Counted from the stretch's first letter, positions 7,606-16,392 are shown. The stretch: 18,733 nt of DNA from an uncultured Bacteroidales bacterium (GCA_934725535.1 CAKVBV010000049.1:1-18733), one strand, 5' to 3'. Numbers and translations: made by a program. The notes: generated by a model not told the origin, from the letters alone.

Positions 7606-8901
7606 ATGAAAAAAGCAGATATTCTTTTAGGGCTCCAATGGGGCGACGAGGGCAAAGGCAAGGTGGTCGATGTGCTCACCCCGCGTTATGATGTTGTGGC
7701 TCGTTTCCAGGGCGGTCCCAATGCAGGGCATACCCTTGAGTTCGACGGACAGAAGTACGTGCTTCGCAGTATCCCGTCGGGTATCTTCCAAGGCGGCAAA
7801 ATCAACATCATCGGCAATGGCGTGGTGCTTGATCCGTTGCTGTTTATGAAGGAGGCGGAGGAACTGGCGCAGTCGGGACATCCCCTCACAGAGCGTCTTT
7901 TCATCTCCAAGAAAGCGCACCTTATCCTGCCTACCCACCGCCTTCTTGACAAAGCCAACGAGGCGGCGAAAGGCAAAGCAAAAATCGGTACTACGGGGAA
8001 GGGTATAGGCCCCGCTTATACCGACAAGGTCAGCCGTAACGGTCTGCGCGTGGGCGATATTTCGGAGAATTTTGATGAAAAATATGCCGTAGCGCGTCAG
8101 CGTCATATCGAGATGATTGAGGCACTCAACCATACCGCCCTCGAGAAAGGCGGCGAACCTGTTTCTCTCGAAGGTTTGGAAGCCCTCGAGGCGGAATGGA
8201 TGCAGGGCGTGGAGTACCTCCGCCGTTTCCGTTTTATCGACAGCGAGCATTTTGTCAACCGTTGTCTCAACGAGGACAAATCCATCCTGTGCGAGGGCGC
8301 ACAGGGGTCGCTCTTGGATGTGGACTTCGGCTCCTATCCGTTCGTTACTTCCTCCAACACCATCTGTGCGGGGGCTTGTACGGGTCTCGGACTCGCTCCG
8401 AGCCGTATCGGTGAGGTGTACGGTATCTTCAAAGCCTATTGCACCCGCGTCGGATCCGGACCATTCCCTACCGAACTGTTCGACGAGACAGGTGCCAAGA
8501 TACGCGACCTCGGGCACGAATACGGTGCCGTTACGGGGCGTGAGCGCCGCTGCGGTTGGATCGACCTGGTCGCTCTCCGCTACACGATTATGCTCAATGG
8601 CGTTACCCAACTTATCATGATGAAATCCGATGTCCTCGACTCGTTCGAGACTATCAAGGTTTGTACGGCATATAAGATCAACGGTATGGAGACCTGTGAG
8701 TTCCCGTTCTCTATAGAGAGCGGGGTGGAACCCATCTATGTCGAACTGCCCGGCTGGAAGCAGGACCTTACCGCCTGCCGCCGCGAAGACGAACTGCCCG
8801 AGGCATTCCGCAACTATGTGGCTTTCCTCGAGCGCGAACTGAAAACGCCTGTCAAGATTATCTCTGTCGGTCCCGACCGTGAAGCAACCATTATCCGATA
8901 A
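7606..8901 (+). CDS. purA: Adenylosuccinate synthetase
   Basis: PurA joins IMP and aspartate with GTP to make adenylosuccinate, the committed step to AMP; PurB then releases AMP. The protein has 431 residues, the normal size. The P-loop-like QWGDEGKGKVVD holds the catalytic D14, and GGPNAGHT holds the second catalytic residue H42. TTGKGIGPAYTDK is the IMP-binding segment, SDVLD in the KSDVLDSF segment is the guanine-recognition region, and the C-terminus shows SVGPDREATI. The start lies 10 bases after purB and the stop 6 bases before purF, so these three are clearly co-transcribed. Confidence 0.98.
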   Translation: MKKADILLGLQWGDEGKGKVVDVLTPRYDVVARFQGGPNAGHTLEFDGQKYVLRSIPSGIFQGGKINIIGNGVVLDPLLFMKEAEELAQSGHPLTERLFISKKAHLILPTHRLLDKANEAAKGKAKIGTTGKGIGPAYTDKVSRNGLRVGDISENFDEKYAVARQRHIEMIEALNHTALEKGGEPVSLEGLEALEAEWMQGVEYLRRFRFIDSEHFVNRCLNEDKSILCEGAQGSLLDVDFGSYPFVTSSNTICAGACTGLGLAPSRIGEVYGIFKAYCTRVGSGPFPTELFDETGAKIRDLGHEYGAVTGRERRCGWIDLVALRYTIMLNGVTQLIMMKSDVLDSFETIKVCTAYKINGMETCEFPFSIESGVEPIYVELPGWKQDLTACRREDELPEAFRNYVAFLERELKTPVKIISVGPDREATIIR

Positions 8902-8907
8902 GTATAT

Positions 8908-10737
8908 ATGGAACCTCTGAAACACGAGTGCGGTGTGGCGATGGTGCGCCTCCTCAAACCGCTCTCTTTCTATCAGCAGAAATACGGCACATGGCAGTAC
9001 GGACTCAATAAGTTGTACCTGCTTATGGAGAAACAGCACAACCGCGGTCAGGAGGGTGCGGGGTTGGCGTGCGTGAAGATGCAGGCTGAAGCGGGCGAGG
9101 AGTTTATCTACCGCGAGCGTGCCTTGGGCAGCGGTGCTATCACCGAGATCTTCGCCAATGTGCAGAAACAGATGGCGGAGTTCGACCCCGCTATGCTGCG
9201 TGATGCCGACTATGCCGCACGCTACGTGCCGTATGCCGGCGAGATGTATATGGGACACCTCCGCTATTCCACCACGGGCAAGAGCGGTATCTCGTATGTC
9301 CATCCTTTCCTGCGCCGCAACAACTGGCGGGCGCGCAACCTCGTTATGTGCGGCAACTTCAATATGACCAATGCCGACGAGGTCTTTGCGCACCTCAAAT
9401 CGTTGGGGCAGCACCCGCGTATCAACTCCGATACCTATGTGTTGTTGGAGCAACTCGGACACCGTCTCGACCGTGAGTCCGAGCGCGTCTATGCCGAGGC
9501 GAAGCAAGAGGGTTTGACGGGTATGGCAATAACGCAGTACATCGAGCAGCATATCAATGTCGCCAATATCCTCTCCGACTGCAGCCCGCTCTGGGACGGC
9601 GGTTATGTGATGTGCGGTATGACGGGCAGCGGCGAGTGTTTCTCTATGCGCGACCCGTGGGGCATACGTCCCGCGTTCTATTTCCGCAACGACGAAGTGA
9701 TGGTGCTTGCCAGCGAGCGTCCCGTCTTGCAGACGGCTTTCAACGTGCCTATCGACGAGGTGCACGAACTCCTGCCCGGGCAGGCAATCATCGTCTCCAA
9801 GTCGGGCGATATACGTCTCCGTCAGATACTTGAGCCGCGCCGCTTGCAGGCATGCTCTTTCGAGCGTATCTATTTCTCCCGCGGGTCGGATCGCGACATC
9901 TATCTCGAGCGCAAACAACTCGGTGCCAGCCTGGTGCCGCGTGTCTTGGAGAGTATCAACCACGATGTGGAGAATACCGTTTTCTCCTTTATCCCCAATA
10001 CGGCGGAGGTGGCATACTATGGTATGACCGACGAGGTGCAACGCCTTACGGGCAAGCCTGTCCGCCGCGAGAAAGTGGTATGGAAAGACATCAAACTGCG
10101 CACGTTCATCACCGAGTCCAACTCCCGCAACGACCTTGCCGCACACGTCTATGACATCACCTACGGCACCGTCCGTCCGCATATCGACAACCTCGTGGTC
10201 ATCGACGACTCTATCGTCCGCGGTACCACCCTGCGTGAGTCGATCATTCGTATTCTCGACCGCCTGCAGCCTAAGAAGATCGTCTTTGTCTCCTCGTCGC
10301 CGCAGATTCGTTATCCCGACTATTACGGTATCGATATGGCGCGTTTCTCGGAGTTCATCGCCTTCAAGGCGGCTATCGCCCTCTTGCGCGACCGCGGTAT
10401 GCAGAGCCGTATCGACGAGGTATATCAACTTTGTCTTCGTCAGCGTGAGGCAATGGACAACGGATTGCCCAAGGAGCAGTACCGAAACTATGTCCGTATG
10501 ATATACGAACCGTTCTCCGACGAGGAAGTGTCCGCCAAGATGGCTGAACTGATGCGCAGCCCCGAGGTTACCAGCCCCGTGGAGATTGTCTTCCAGACTA
10601 TCGGCGGCTTGCACGAGGCTTGCCCCAACCACCCCGGCGACTGGTATTTCTCGGGCGATTATCCCACTCCGGGCGGTCTGCGCCGCTTGAACCAGGCATT
10701 TATTGACTATGTAGAAGAATCCGTATCACAGTTTTAA
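8908..10737 (+). CDS. purF: Atypical long amidophosphoribosyltransferase (PurF-like)
   Basis: By similarity this is the first purine step: glutamine plus PRPP to phosphoribosylamine. At 609 residues it is well above the roughly 470-505 of ordinary PurF. After a possible 7-residue propeptide comes the catalytic cysteine C8 (ECGVAMV), then HNRGQEGAG and GHLRYSTTGKSG of the class II glutaminase domain. The usual HNGN oxyanion motif reads CGNFNMTN here. RDPWGIRPAFYF and SERPVLQTAF follow. The PRPP-binding loop is intact (I432-D-D-S-I-V-R-G-T-T441), followed by SSPQIRYPDYYGIDM; the Asp there replaces a 4Fe-4S Cys ligand of the B. subtilis type. Roughly 110-120 extra residues follow the phosphoribosyltransferase fold. 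It sits directly before carAB, another glutamine-using enzyme. I recall similar long PurF proteins in Bacteroides but cannot verify this here. Confidence 0.85.
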   Translation: MEPLKHECGVAMVRLLKPLSFYQQKYGTWQYGLNKLYLLMEKQHNRGQEGAGLACVKMQAEAGEEFIYRERALGSGAITEIFANVQKQMAEFDPAMLRDADYAARYVPYAGEMYMGHLRYSTTGKSGISYVHPFLRRNNWRARNLVMCGNFNMTNADEVFAHLKSLGQHPRINSDTYVLLEQLGHRLDRESERVYAEAKQEGLTGMAITQYIEQHINVANILSDCSPLWDGGYVMCGMTGSGECFSMRDPWGIRPAFYFRNDEVMVLASERPVLQTAFNVPIDEVHELLPGQAIIVSKSGDIRLRQILEPRRLQACSFERIYFSRGSDRDIYLERKQLGASLVPRVLESINHDVENTVFSFIPNTAEVAYYGMTDEVQRLTGKPVRREKVVWKDIKLRTFITESNSRNDLAAHVYDITYGTVRPHIDNLVVIDDSIVRGTTLRESIIRILDRLQPKKIVFVSSSPQIRYPDYYGIDMARFSEFIAFKAAIALLRDRGMQSRIDEVYQLCLRQREAMDNGLPKEQYRNYVRMIYEPFSDEEVSAKMAELMRSPEVTSPVEIVFQTIGGLHEACPNHPGDWYFSGDYPTPGGLRRLNQAFIDYVEESVSQF

Positions 10738-10760
10738 GAACCAACTTATAATACAATATA

Positions 10761-11882
10761 ATGAGTAAAGCAATTCTGCGTCTCTCCGACGGCTCCGAGT
10801 TTATCGGCACCTCGTTTGGCTACGAGGGCTCGGTTTCGGGCGAAGTGGTGTTCAACACCGCTATGTCGGGCTATCCTGAGTCGCTCACCGACCCCTCCTA
10901 TGCGGGGCAGTTGATGGTGCTCACCTATCCGCTTGTCGGCAACTATGGTGTACCGCCTTTCACGATGGAAACCAACGGTCTCGCTACGTTTATGGAGTCC
11001 GACCGTATCTATGCTTCCGCCATTATTGTGTCGGAATACAGCGGTGCATACTCTCATTGGAATGCCGTAGAGTCGTTGGGCGACTGGCTCCGCCGCGAGC
11101 ATATCCCCGGTATCACGGGTATCGACACCCGCGCCCTGACCAAACTGCTGCGCGAGCATGGTGTGATGATGGGTACTATCTCTATCGAGGGCTGTGAGGA
11201 CGCACCCGAGGCGCAATACGAGGGCATCAACTTCGTGGACAAGGTCTCCACCAAAGAGGTCATTCGCTATGCACCCGCCGTGCAGGTAGAGGAGACACCC
11301 AAACGGGTTGTCTTGGTGGATTGCGGCGTGAAACACAATATCATCCGTTGCCTTATCCGCCGCGGTGTGGAGGTAATCCGTGTGCCGTGGAACTACGATT
11401 TCAACACGCTCGATTTCGATGCACTCTTCCTGTCCAATGGTCCGGGTGACCCCGATACATGCTCCGCAGCCGTGGAGAATATCCGCCGTTTTATGGACAT
11501 CGAACTGGCAAAAGCCGACCCCGCCGATGTGCGCCCGCTGATGGGTATCTGTATGGGCAACCAACTGCTTGGAAAGGCGGCCGGGGCTACGATCTACAAA
11601 CTCAAGTACGGTCATCGCTCCCACAACCAGCCCGTGCGCCAGGTGGGTACCGACCGCTGTTTCATCACTTCGCAGAACCACGGTTATGCCGTTGATACCA
11701 CTACGCTTTCGCCCGACTGGGAACCGCTGTTTGTCAATATGAACGACGGCTCCAACGAAGGTATCCGCCATCGCTCGCTTCCGTGGTTCTCGGCGCAGTT
11801 CCACCCTGAAGCCTGCTCCGGCCCCGTGGATACCGAGTTCCTCTTCGACGACTTTGTAAAGCGGGTGCGGGGTGTATTCTAA
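10761..11882 (+). CDS. carA: Carbamoyl-phosphate synthase, small (glutaminase) subunit
   Basis: CarA hydrolyses glutamine and channels ammonia to CarB for carbamoyl phosphate (pyrimidines, arginine). The protein has 373 residues, normal. The N-terminal CPSase_sm domain includes GEVVFNTAMSGYPESLTDPS and TYPLVGNYGVPPF. The class I amidotransferase domain has LSNGPGDPDTC, the nucleophile C264 in MGICMGNQLLGKAAGA, KYGHRSHNQP, and the His-Glu partners H348 and E350 in FHPEACSGP. GICMGNQ replaces the more common GICLGHQ. Several segments (SYAGQLMVLTYPLVGNYG, KHNIIRCLIRRGVEVIRVPW) match human CAD better than E. coli CarA as I remember them. The gap from purF is 23 AT-rich bases and the gap to carB is 102 bases of repeats. 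Confidence 0.97.
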   Translation: MSKAILRLSDGSEFIGTSFGYEGSVSGEVVFNTAMSGYPESLTDPSYAGQLMVLTYPLVGNYGVPPFTMETNGLATFMESDRIYASAIIVSEYSGAYSHWNAVESLGDWLRREHIPGITGIDTRALTKLLREHGVMMGTISIEGCEDAPEAQYEGINFVDKVSTKEVIRYAPAVQVEETPKRVVLVDCGVKHNIIRCLIRRGVEVIRVPWNYDFNTLDFDALFLSNGPGDPDTCSAAVENIRRFMDIELAKADPADVRPLMGICMGNQLLGKAAGATIYKLKYGHRSHNQPVRQVGTDRCFITSQNHGYAVDTTTLSPDWEPLFVNMNDGSNEGIRHRSLPWFSAQFHPEACSGPVDTEFLFDDFVKRVRGVF

Positions 11883-11893
11883 ATAGCCCATAC

Positions 11894-11948
11894 GGGAAAA
11901 ACACGGGTGGATGTCCTGTGGATAGCAGGTGGATAGCCTGTGCAAACC
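11894..11948. repeat. 11-base degenerate tandem array between carA and carB
   Basis: Five 11-base units start at 11894, 11905, 11916, 11927 and 11938. The central ones are CTGTGGATAGC and AGGTGGATAGC; the first unit is the most diverged and shares mainly its leading GGG. The period equals that of the arrays at 6119 and 16717, but the sequence differs. Confidence 0.7.
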
Positions 11949-11978
11949 GTCAAATTGTAAATCGTAAAATCGTCAAAT
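11948..11978. repeat. 7-8-base tandem array in the carB leader
   Basis: Four units start at 11948, 11956, 11963 and 11971. Two are CGTCAAAT exactly, the others TGTAAAT and CGTAAAAT. The array ends six bases before the carB ATG. Closely related words (TCGTAAA, TCGTACA) form the array at 16681-16715. Confidence 0.8.
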
Positions 11979-11984
11979 CAAAGT

Positions 11985-14900
11985 ATGAAATTAGACAACA
12001 TAAAAAAGGTTCTTGTTCTCGGTTCGGGTGCACTCAAGATCGGTGAGGCGGGCGAGTTCGACTATTCGGGTTCGCAGGCGCTCAAAGCCCTGCGCGAGGA
12101 GGGGGTAAGCACCGTGCTTATCAACCCCAATATCGCTACTGTCCAGACCTCCGAAGGCGTGGCGGACAAGATTTATTTCGAACCCGTTTCGCCCTATTTC
12201 GTCGAGAAAGTCATCGCCAAAGAGCGTCCCGACGGTATTCTGCTCTCCTTCGGCGGGCAGACAGCCCTCAACTGCGGCGTGGAACTCTATCGCACGGGTG
12301 TCCTCGACAAATACGGTGTGCAGGTGCTCGGTACGCCTGTCCAGGCGATTATTGACACCGAGGACCGCGAACTCTTCGTCGAGCGGCTCAACGAGATTGG
12401 GGTCAAGACCATCAAATCGGAGGCGTGCGAGTCTATCGAGGCGGCACGCAAGGCGGCTTCCGACCTCGGCTATCCCGTCATCATCCGTGCGGCGTATGCT
12501 CTCGGCGGACTCGGATCGGGCTTCTGCGACAACGAGGACGAACTCAACACACTTGCCGAAAAAGCCTTCTCTTTCTCGCCCCAGGTGCTGGTCGAGAAAT
12601 CGCTCAAAGGCTGGAAAGAAATCGAGTATGAGGTGGTGCGCGACCGCTACGACAACTGTATCACCGTCTGCAATATGGAGAATTTCGACCCGCTCGGTAT
12701 CCATACGGGTGAGTCTATCGTTATCGCCCCCTCGCAGACGCTCACCAACGCCGAGTACCACAAACTCCGTGCGCTGGCTATCCGTATCATCCGCCATATC
12801 GGTATCGTGGGCGAGTGCAACGTCCAGTATGCTTTCGACCCAGAGAGCGAGGACTATCGCGTCATCGAGGTCAATGCCCGCCTCTCGCGCTCCTCGGCAC
12901 TGGCGTCCAAGGCTACGGGCTATCCGCTCGCTTTCGTGGCTGCCAAACTCGGTATGGGCTACGGGCTGTTCGAACTCAACAACAGCGTCACCAAGACCAC
13001 GCCCGCGTTCTTCGAACCCGCACTCGACTATGTGGTCTGCAAGATTCCCCGTTGGGACTTGTCCAAGTTCCGCGGTGTCAACCGCGAACTCGGCTCGTCT
13101 ATGAAGTCTGTCGGCGAGGTGATGGCTATCGGGCGCACTTTCGAGGACGCTATCCAGAAAGGTCTCCGTATGATAGGACAGGGTATGCACGGTTTCACCG
13201 AGAACAAAGCCCTCCACGTGGACGACCTCGATGCCGCCCTCTCCGCCCCTACCGACAAGCGTATCTTCGCTATCGCACAGGCTATGTACGAGGGCTATTC
13301 CATCGACCGTATCCATACCCTCACGCGTATTGACCGCTGGTTCCTCCAGCGTCTCGACAATATCATTCAGACCGATGCCCGCTTGCGCCGTGTCGAGTCG
13401 CTCGACCATCTGAGTGCCGACCTTCTCCGCCATGCCAAGCAGCAGGGTTTCTCCGATTTCCAGATTGCCCGCGCTATCGGTCTCGGTCAGAAGATGGATA
13501 TGGACTCTGCCGTCCTCATGCTCCGTACCTACCGCAAGTCTATCGGTGTCCTGCCCGTTGTCAAGCAGATAGATACCCTCGCTGCCGAATATCCGGCGCA
13601 GACCAACTACCTCTATCTTACCTATTCGGGTACGCAGTCCGATGTGCACTATGTGGGCGACCACCGCTCTATCATCGTCCTCGGTTCGGGTGCCTACCGT
13701 ATCGGCTCCTCTGTAGAGTTCGACTGGTGCGGTGTGCAGGCGTTGCAGACTATCCGCAAAAACGGCTACCGCTCGGTGATGATCAACTACAACCCCGAGA
13801 CCGTCTCCACCGACTATGATATGTGCGACCGTCTCTATTTCGACGAACTCACTTTCGAGCGCGTGATGGACATCATCGAACTCGAGAACCCCTTTGGTGT
13901 CATCGTCTCCACGGGGGGGCAGATACCCAACAACCTCGCCCTCAAACTCGATGCACAGCGTGTGCCTATCCTCGGTACCTCGGCGCAGTCTATCGACAAT
14001 GCCGAAGACCGCGACAAGTTCTCCGCCATGCTCGACCGTATCGGCGTTGACCAGCCCGAATGGAGTGCCCTCACTTCGATGGACGATGTGCAGCGTTTCA
14101 TCGGCAAGGTCGGTTTCCCCGTCCTCGTGCGCCCCTCCTATGTCCTGTCCGGTGCCGCTATGAACGTCTGTTCCAATCAGGAGCAACTCACCAAGTTCCT
14201 CCAACTGGCGGCGAATGTCTCCAAGCAGCACCCTGTGGTCATCTCCAAGTTTATGCTCAATACCAAAGAGGTGGAGATGGATGCCGTGGCGCGTGACGGC
14301 GAGATTATCGCCTATGCTATCTCGGAGCATGTCGAGTTCGCAGGCGTCCACTCGGGCGATGCCACTATTATGTTCCCTGCGCAGAAACTCTATGTCGAGA
14401 CCGTCCGCCGTATCAAGAAAATCTCGGGGAATATCGCCCGCGAACTCCATATCTCCGGACCGTTCAATATCCAGTTCCTCGCCCGCGACAACGAGATTAA
14501 GGTCATCGAGTGCAACCTCCGTGCTTCGCGCTCTTTCCCCTTCGTCTCCAAGGTACTGAAAATCAACCTTATCGACATCGCTACGCGCATCATGCTTCAT
14601 CTGCCGGTCGAGAAACCCGCCAAGTCGCTTTTCGACTTCGATTATGTGGGTGTCAAAGCCTCGCAGTTCTCCTTCAACCGTCTCCAGAATGCCGACCCCG
14701 TCCTCGGTGTCGATATGGCTTCTACGGGTGAGGTCGGCTGCCTCGGCGAGGACGCCAACCATGCCCTGCTCCAGTCAATGCTTTCCGTCGGGCAGCGTAT
14801 TCCCAAGCAGTCGGTGCTGTTCACTATCGGCGGCGCGAAGAACAAGGTTGCCCTACAGGAGGCGGCACGCCAACTCGTGGAGAAAGGCTACACGCTCTAT

Positions 14901-15215
14901 GCCACCCCCGGCACCAAGCGTTTCTTCGACGAGATAGGCGTACCCGTTACGCTCGTCTATCACCCCCACGACAAGGATATGCAGCCGCAGGCGCTCGACC
15001 TCATGCACGCCCACAAGATTGATATGGTTGTCTCTATCCCCAAGGACATCGTCTCCGACCCCTCGCAGGACAAGTCGTACCCCGTCCGCCGTGCCGCAGT
15101 CGATTTGAACATCCCCTTGCTCACCAACCCGCGTCTGGCTGCTGCGTTCATCAACGCTTTCTGCACCATTCGCCTCGACGACCTCGACATCCGCTCATGG
15201 GATGAATATAAATAA
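11985..15215 (+). CDS. carB: Carbamoyl-phosphate synthase, large subunit (CAD-like type)
   Basis: CarB makes carbamoyl phosphate from bicarbonate, ammonia and two ATP. The protein has 1076 residues, full length. The first synthetase half starts at residue 1 (VLVLGSGALKIGEAGEFDYS) and the second near residue 565 (IIVLGSGAYRIGSSVEFDW), each with an ATP-grasp fold. An MGS-like allosteric domain fills about residues 940-1076 (LFTIGGAKNKVALQ, ATPGTKRFFDEIG). Many segments match the eukaryotic CAD enzyme as I recall it rather than E. coli CarB: INPNIATVQTS, EIEYEVVRDRYDNCITVCN, STDYDMCDRLYFDE, STGGQIPNN and SYVLSGAAMNV (718-728; SYVLGGRAMEI in E. coli). The ATG at 11985 is the only sensible start, directly behind an AT-rich repeat array. 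The protein has no fused aspartate carbamoyltransferase or dihydroorotase. Confidence 0.97.
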   Translation: MKLDNIKKVLVLGSGALKIGEAGEFDYSGSQALKALREEGVSTVLINPNIATVQTSEGVADKIYFEPVSPYFVEKVIAKERPDGILLSFGGQTALNCGVELYRTGVLDKYGVQVLGTPVQAIIDTEDRELFVERLNEIGVKTIKSEACESIEAARKAASDLGYPVIIRAAYALGGLGSGFCDNEDELNTLAEKAFSFSPQVLVEKSLKGWKEIEYEVVRDRYDNCITVCNMENFDPLGIHTGESIVIAPSQTLTNAEYHKLRALAIRIIRHIGIVGECNVQYAFDPESEDYRVIEVNARLSRSSALASKATGYPLAFVAAKLGMGYGLFELNNSVTKTTPAFFEPALDYVVCKIPRWDLSKFRGVNRELGSSMKSVGEVMAIGRTFEDAIQKGLRMIGQGMHGFTENKALHVDDLDAALSAPTDKRIFAIAQAMYEGYSIDRIHTLTRIDRWFLQRLDNIIQTDARLRRVESLDHLSADLLRHAKQQGFSDFQIARAIGLGQKMDMDSAVLMLRTYRKSIGVLPVVKQIDTLAAEYPAQTNYLYLTYSGTQSDVHYVGDHRSIIVLGSGAYRIGSSVEFDWCGVQALQTIRKNGYRSVMINYNPETVSTDYDMCDRLYFDELTFERVMDIIELENPFGVIVSTGGQIPNNLALKLDAQRVPILGTSAQSIDNAEDRDKFSAMLDRIGVDQPEWSALTSMDDVQRFIGKVGFPVLVRPSYVLSGAAMNVCSNQEQLTKFLQLAANVSKQHPVVISKFMLNTKEVEMDAVARDGEIIAYAISEHVEFAGVHSGDATIMFPAQKLYVETVRRIKKISGNIARELHISGPFNIQFLARDNEIKVIECNLRASRSFPFVSKVLKINLIDIATRIMLHLPVEKPAKSLFDFDYVGVKASQFSFNRLQNADPVLGVDMASTGEVGCLGEDANHALLQSMLSVGQRIPKQSVLFTIGGAKNKVALQEAARQLVEKGYTLYATPGTKRFFDEIGVPVTLVYHPHDKDMQPQALDLMHAHKIDMVVSIPKDIVSDPSQDKSYPVRRAAVDLNIPLLTNPRLAAAFINAFCTIRLDDLDIRSWDEYK

Positions 15216-15218
15216 ACA

Positions 15219-15302
15219 GACCCCCTCCAACTCCCCCCTTCAAAGGGGGAGGGCTCAGATACTCTGAATCCCCCTCCTCTGAAGGAGGGGTTAGGGGAGG
15301 TC
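15219..15302. repeat. 84-base double-hairpin palindromic element (REP/BIME-like) between carB and purC
   Basis: Two GC-rich hairpins stand side by side. At 15231-15251, CTCCCCC pairs with GGGGGAG; at 15271-15290, CCCCTCCT pairs with AGGAGGGG around a CTGA loop. The outer ends (15219-15237 and 15284-15302) form an imperfect inverted repeat, 14 of 19 positions by eye, both starting GACC when read inward. It starts 3 bases after the carB stop. Similar CT/AG-rich double hairpins are, as I recall, dispersed repeats in Bacteroidota genomes. It could act as a terminator/attenuator or RNA stabiliser, or be a non-autonomous mobile repeat. No flanking target duplication was seen. Confidence 0.75.
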
Positions 15303-15319
15303 CTCTAAATAATTAAATA

Positions 15320-16297
15320 ATGAACGCATTAACTCAAACCTCTTTCTCGTTCCTCAGTCAAACGGGAGTGTACCATGGTAAGGTACGTGATGTCTATTTC
15401 CTCGGTCAGAACCTGCTCTGCATGGTGGCTACCGACCGTATCTCGGCTTTCGATGTGATTCTGCCGGAGGGTATCCCCTACAAAGGGCAGATTCTCAACC
15501 AGATAGCCGCCAAGTTCCTCCGCGACACGGCGGACATCGTGCCCAACTGGCTCCTCGCTACCCCCGACCCGATGGCGTCGGTCGGTCTCCGCTGCGAGGG
15601 CTATCCTGTGGAGATGATTGTCCGCGGCTACCTCTGCGGCAGCGCATGGCGTGCCTACAAATCGGGTGTCCGTCAGATTTGCGGTGTCCGCCTGCCCGAT
15701 GGTATGCGCGAGAACGAAGCCTTCCCCACGCCTATCATCACCCCCACCACCAAAGCCGAAATCGGTACCCACGACGAGGACATCTCGCGCGAGGAGATTA
15801 TCGCCCGCGGACTGGTGCCTGCCGACGAGTATGCGCAAATCGAACAGTACGCCCTGGCGCTCTTCCGCCGCGGTCAGGAGATTGCCGCCAAACACGGCTT
15901 GATTTTGGTCGATACCAAGTACGAGTTCGGTAAGTACAACGGCAAGATTCTGCTTATGGACGAGGTGCATACACCCGACTCCAGCCGTTATTTCTATGCC
16001 GACGGCTACGAGGAGCGTTTCCGCAACGGCTTGCCGCAACGCCAACTCTCCAAGGAGTTTGTCCGTGAGTGGCTGATGTCCGAGGGCTTCCAAGGCAAAG
16101 AGGGGCAGCAAGTCCCCGAGATGACCCCCGCCATCGTTGCCGGCATCACCGACCGCTACATCGAACTCTACGAGCACATCACCGGCGAGAAATTCGTCAA
16201 ATCGGACGCCTCCGCTGCTTCGGCAACGTCTCTCACCCCCGCCACCCTCGCTGCCCGCATCGAGTCCAATGTCTCCGCCTACCTCAAAACTATTTGA
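15320..16297 (+). CDS. purC: Phosphoribosylaminoimidazole-succinocarboxamide synthase (SAICAR synthetase)
   Basis: PurC condenses CAIR with aspartate and ATP to SAICAR, which PurB then cleaves. At 325 residues it is the long, yeast Ade1-like type (E. coli about 237). The visible motifs are GKVRDVY at 20-26, DRISAFDVILPEGIPYKG, EGYPVEMIVRGYLCGSAW, PTPIITPTTKAEIGTHDEDI, LILVDTKYEFGK and MDEVHTPDSSRYFYAD. The C-terminal 30 residues are Ala/Ser/Thr-rich and less conserved. It is the last gene of the cluster: a hairpin with a T-run follows its stop by 23 bases. It is separated from carB by the palindromic element at 15219-15302. Confidence 0.97.
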   Translation: MNALTQTSFSFLSQTGVYHGKVRDVYFLGQNLLCMVATDRISAFDVILPEGIPYKGQILNQIAAKFLRDTADIVPNWLLATPDPMASVGLRCEGYPVEMIVRGYLCGSAWRAYKSGVRQICGVRLPDGMRENEAFPTPIITPTTKAEIGTHDEDISREEIIARGLVPADEYAQIEQYALALFRRGQEIAAKHGLILVDTKYEFGKYNGKILLMDEVHTPDSSRYFYADGYEERFRNGLPQRQLSKEFVREWLMSEGFQGKEGQQVPEMTPAIVAGITDRYIELYEHITGEKFVKSDASAASATSLTPATLAARIESNVSAYLKTI

Positions 16298-16320
16298 TTA
16301 GGTAATAAGTAATAGTTAAT

Positions 16321-16353
16321 ACTCCTCCATCTCAAAAGGGTGGGGGAGTTTTT
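16321..16353 (+). terminator. Rho-independent-type terminator after purC
   Basis: ACTCCTCCA (16321-16329) pairs with TGGGGGAGT (16341-16349), nine pairs with one G-T wobble, around an 11-base loop, and runs straight into TTTTT (16349-16353). It lies 23 bases after the purC stop and fits the end of the pur-car transcript. Confidence 0.8.
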
Positions 16354-16392
16354 GTTCTCGTTACTGCTTGCTCACAGTCCATTCTGCTTCTC

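Noticed and set aside
7627..10632. 1001-codon open frame on the minus strand opposite purA and purF
   Set aside because: It lies wholly opposite two well-conserved genes, its translation is low in recognisable motifs and rich in His/Arg/Asp as expected from the reverse of biased codons, and no promoter is visible.
11991..14762. 923-codon open frame on the minus strand opposite carB
   Set aside because: It is a shadow of the carB codon bias; no domain or motif was recognised.
15219..15302. Insertion sequence or MITE with target duplication
   Set aside because: No transposase and no flanking direct repeat could be seen, so only a palindromic repeat is called.
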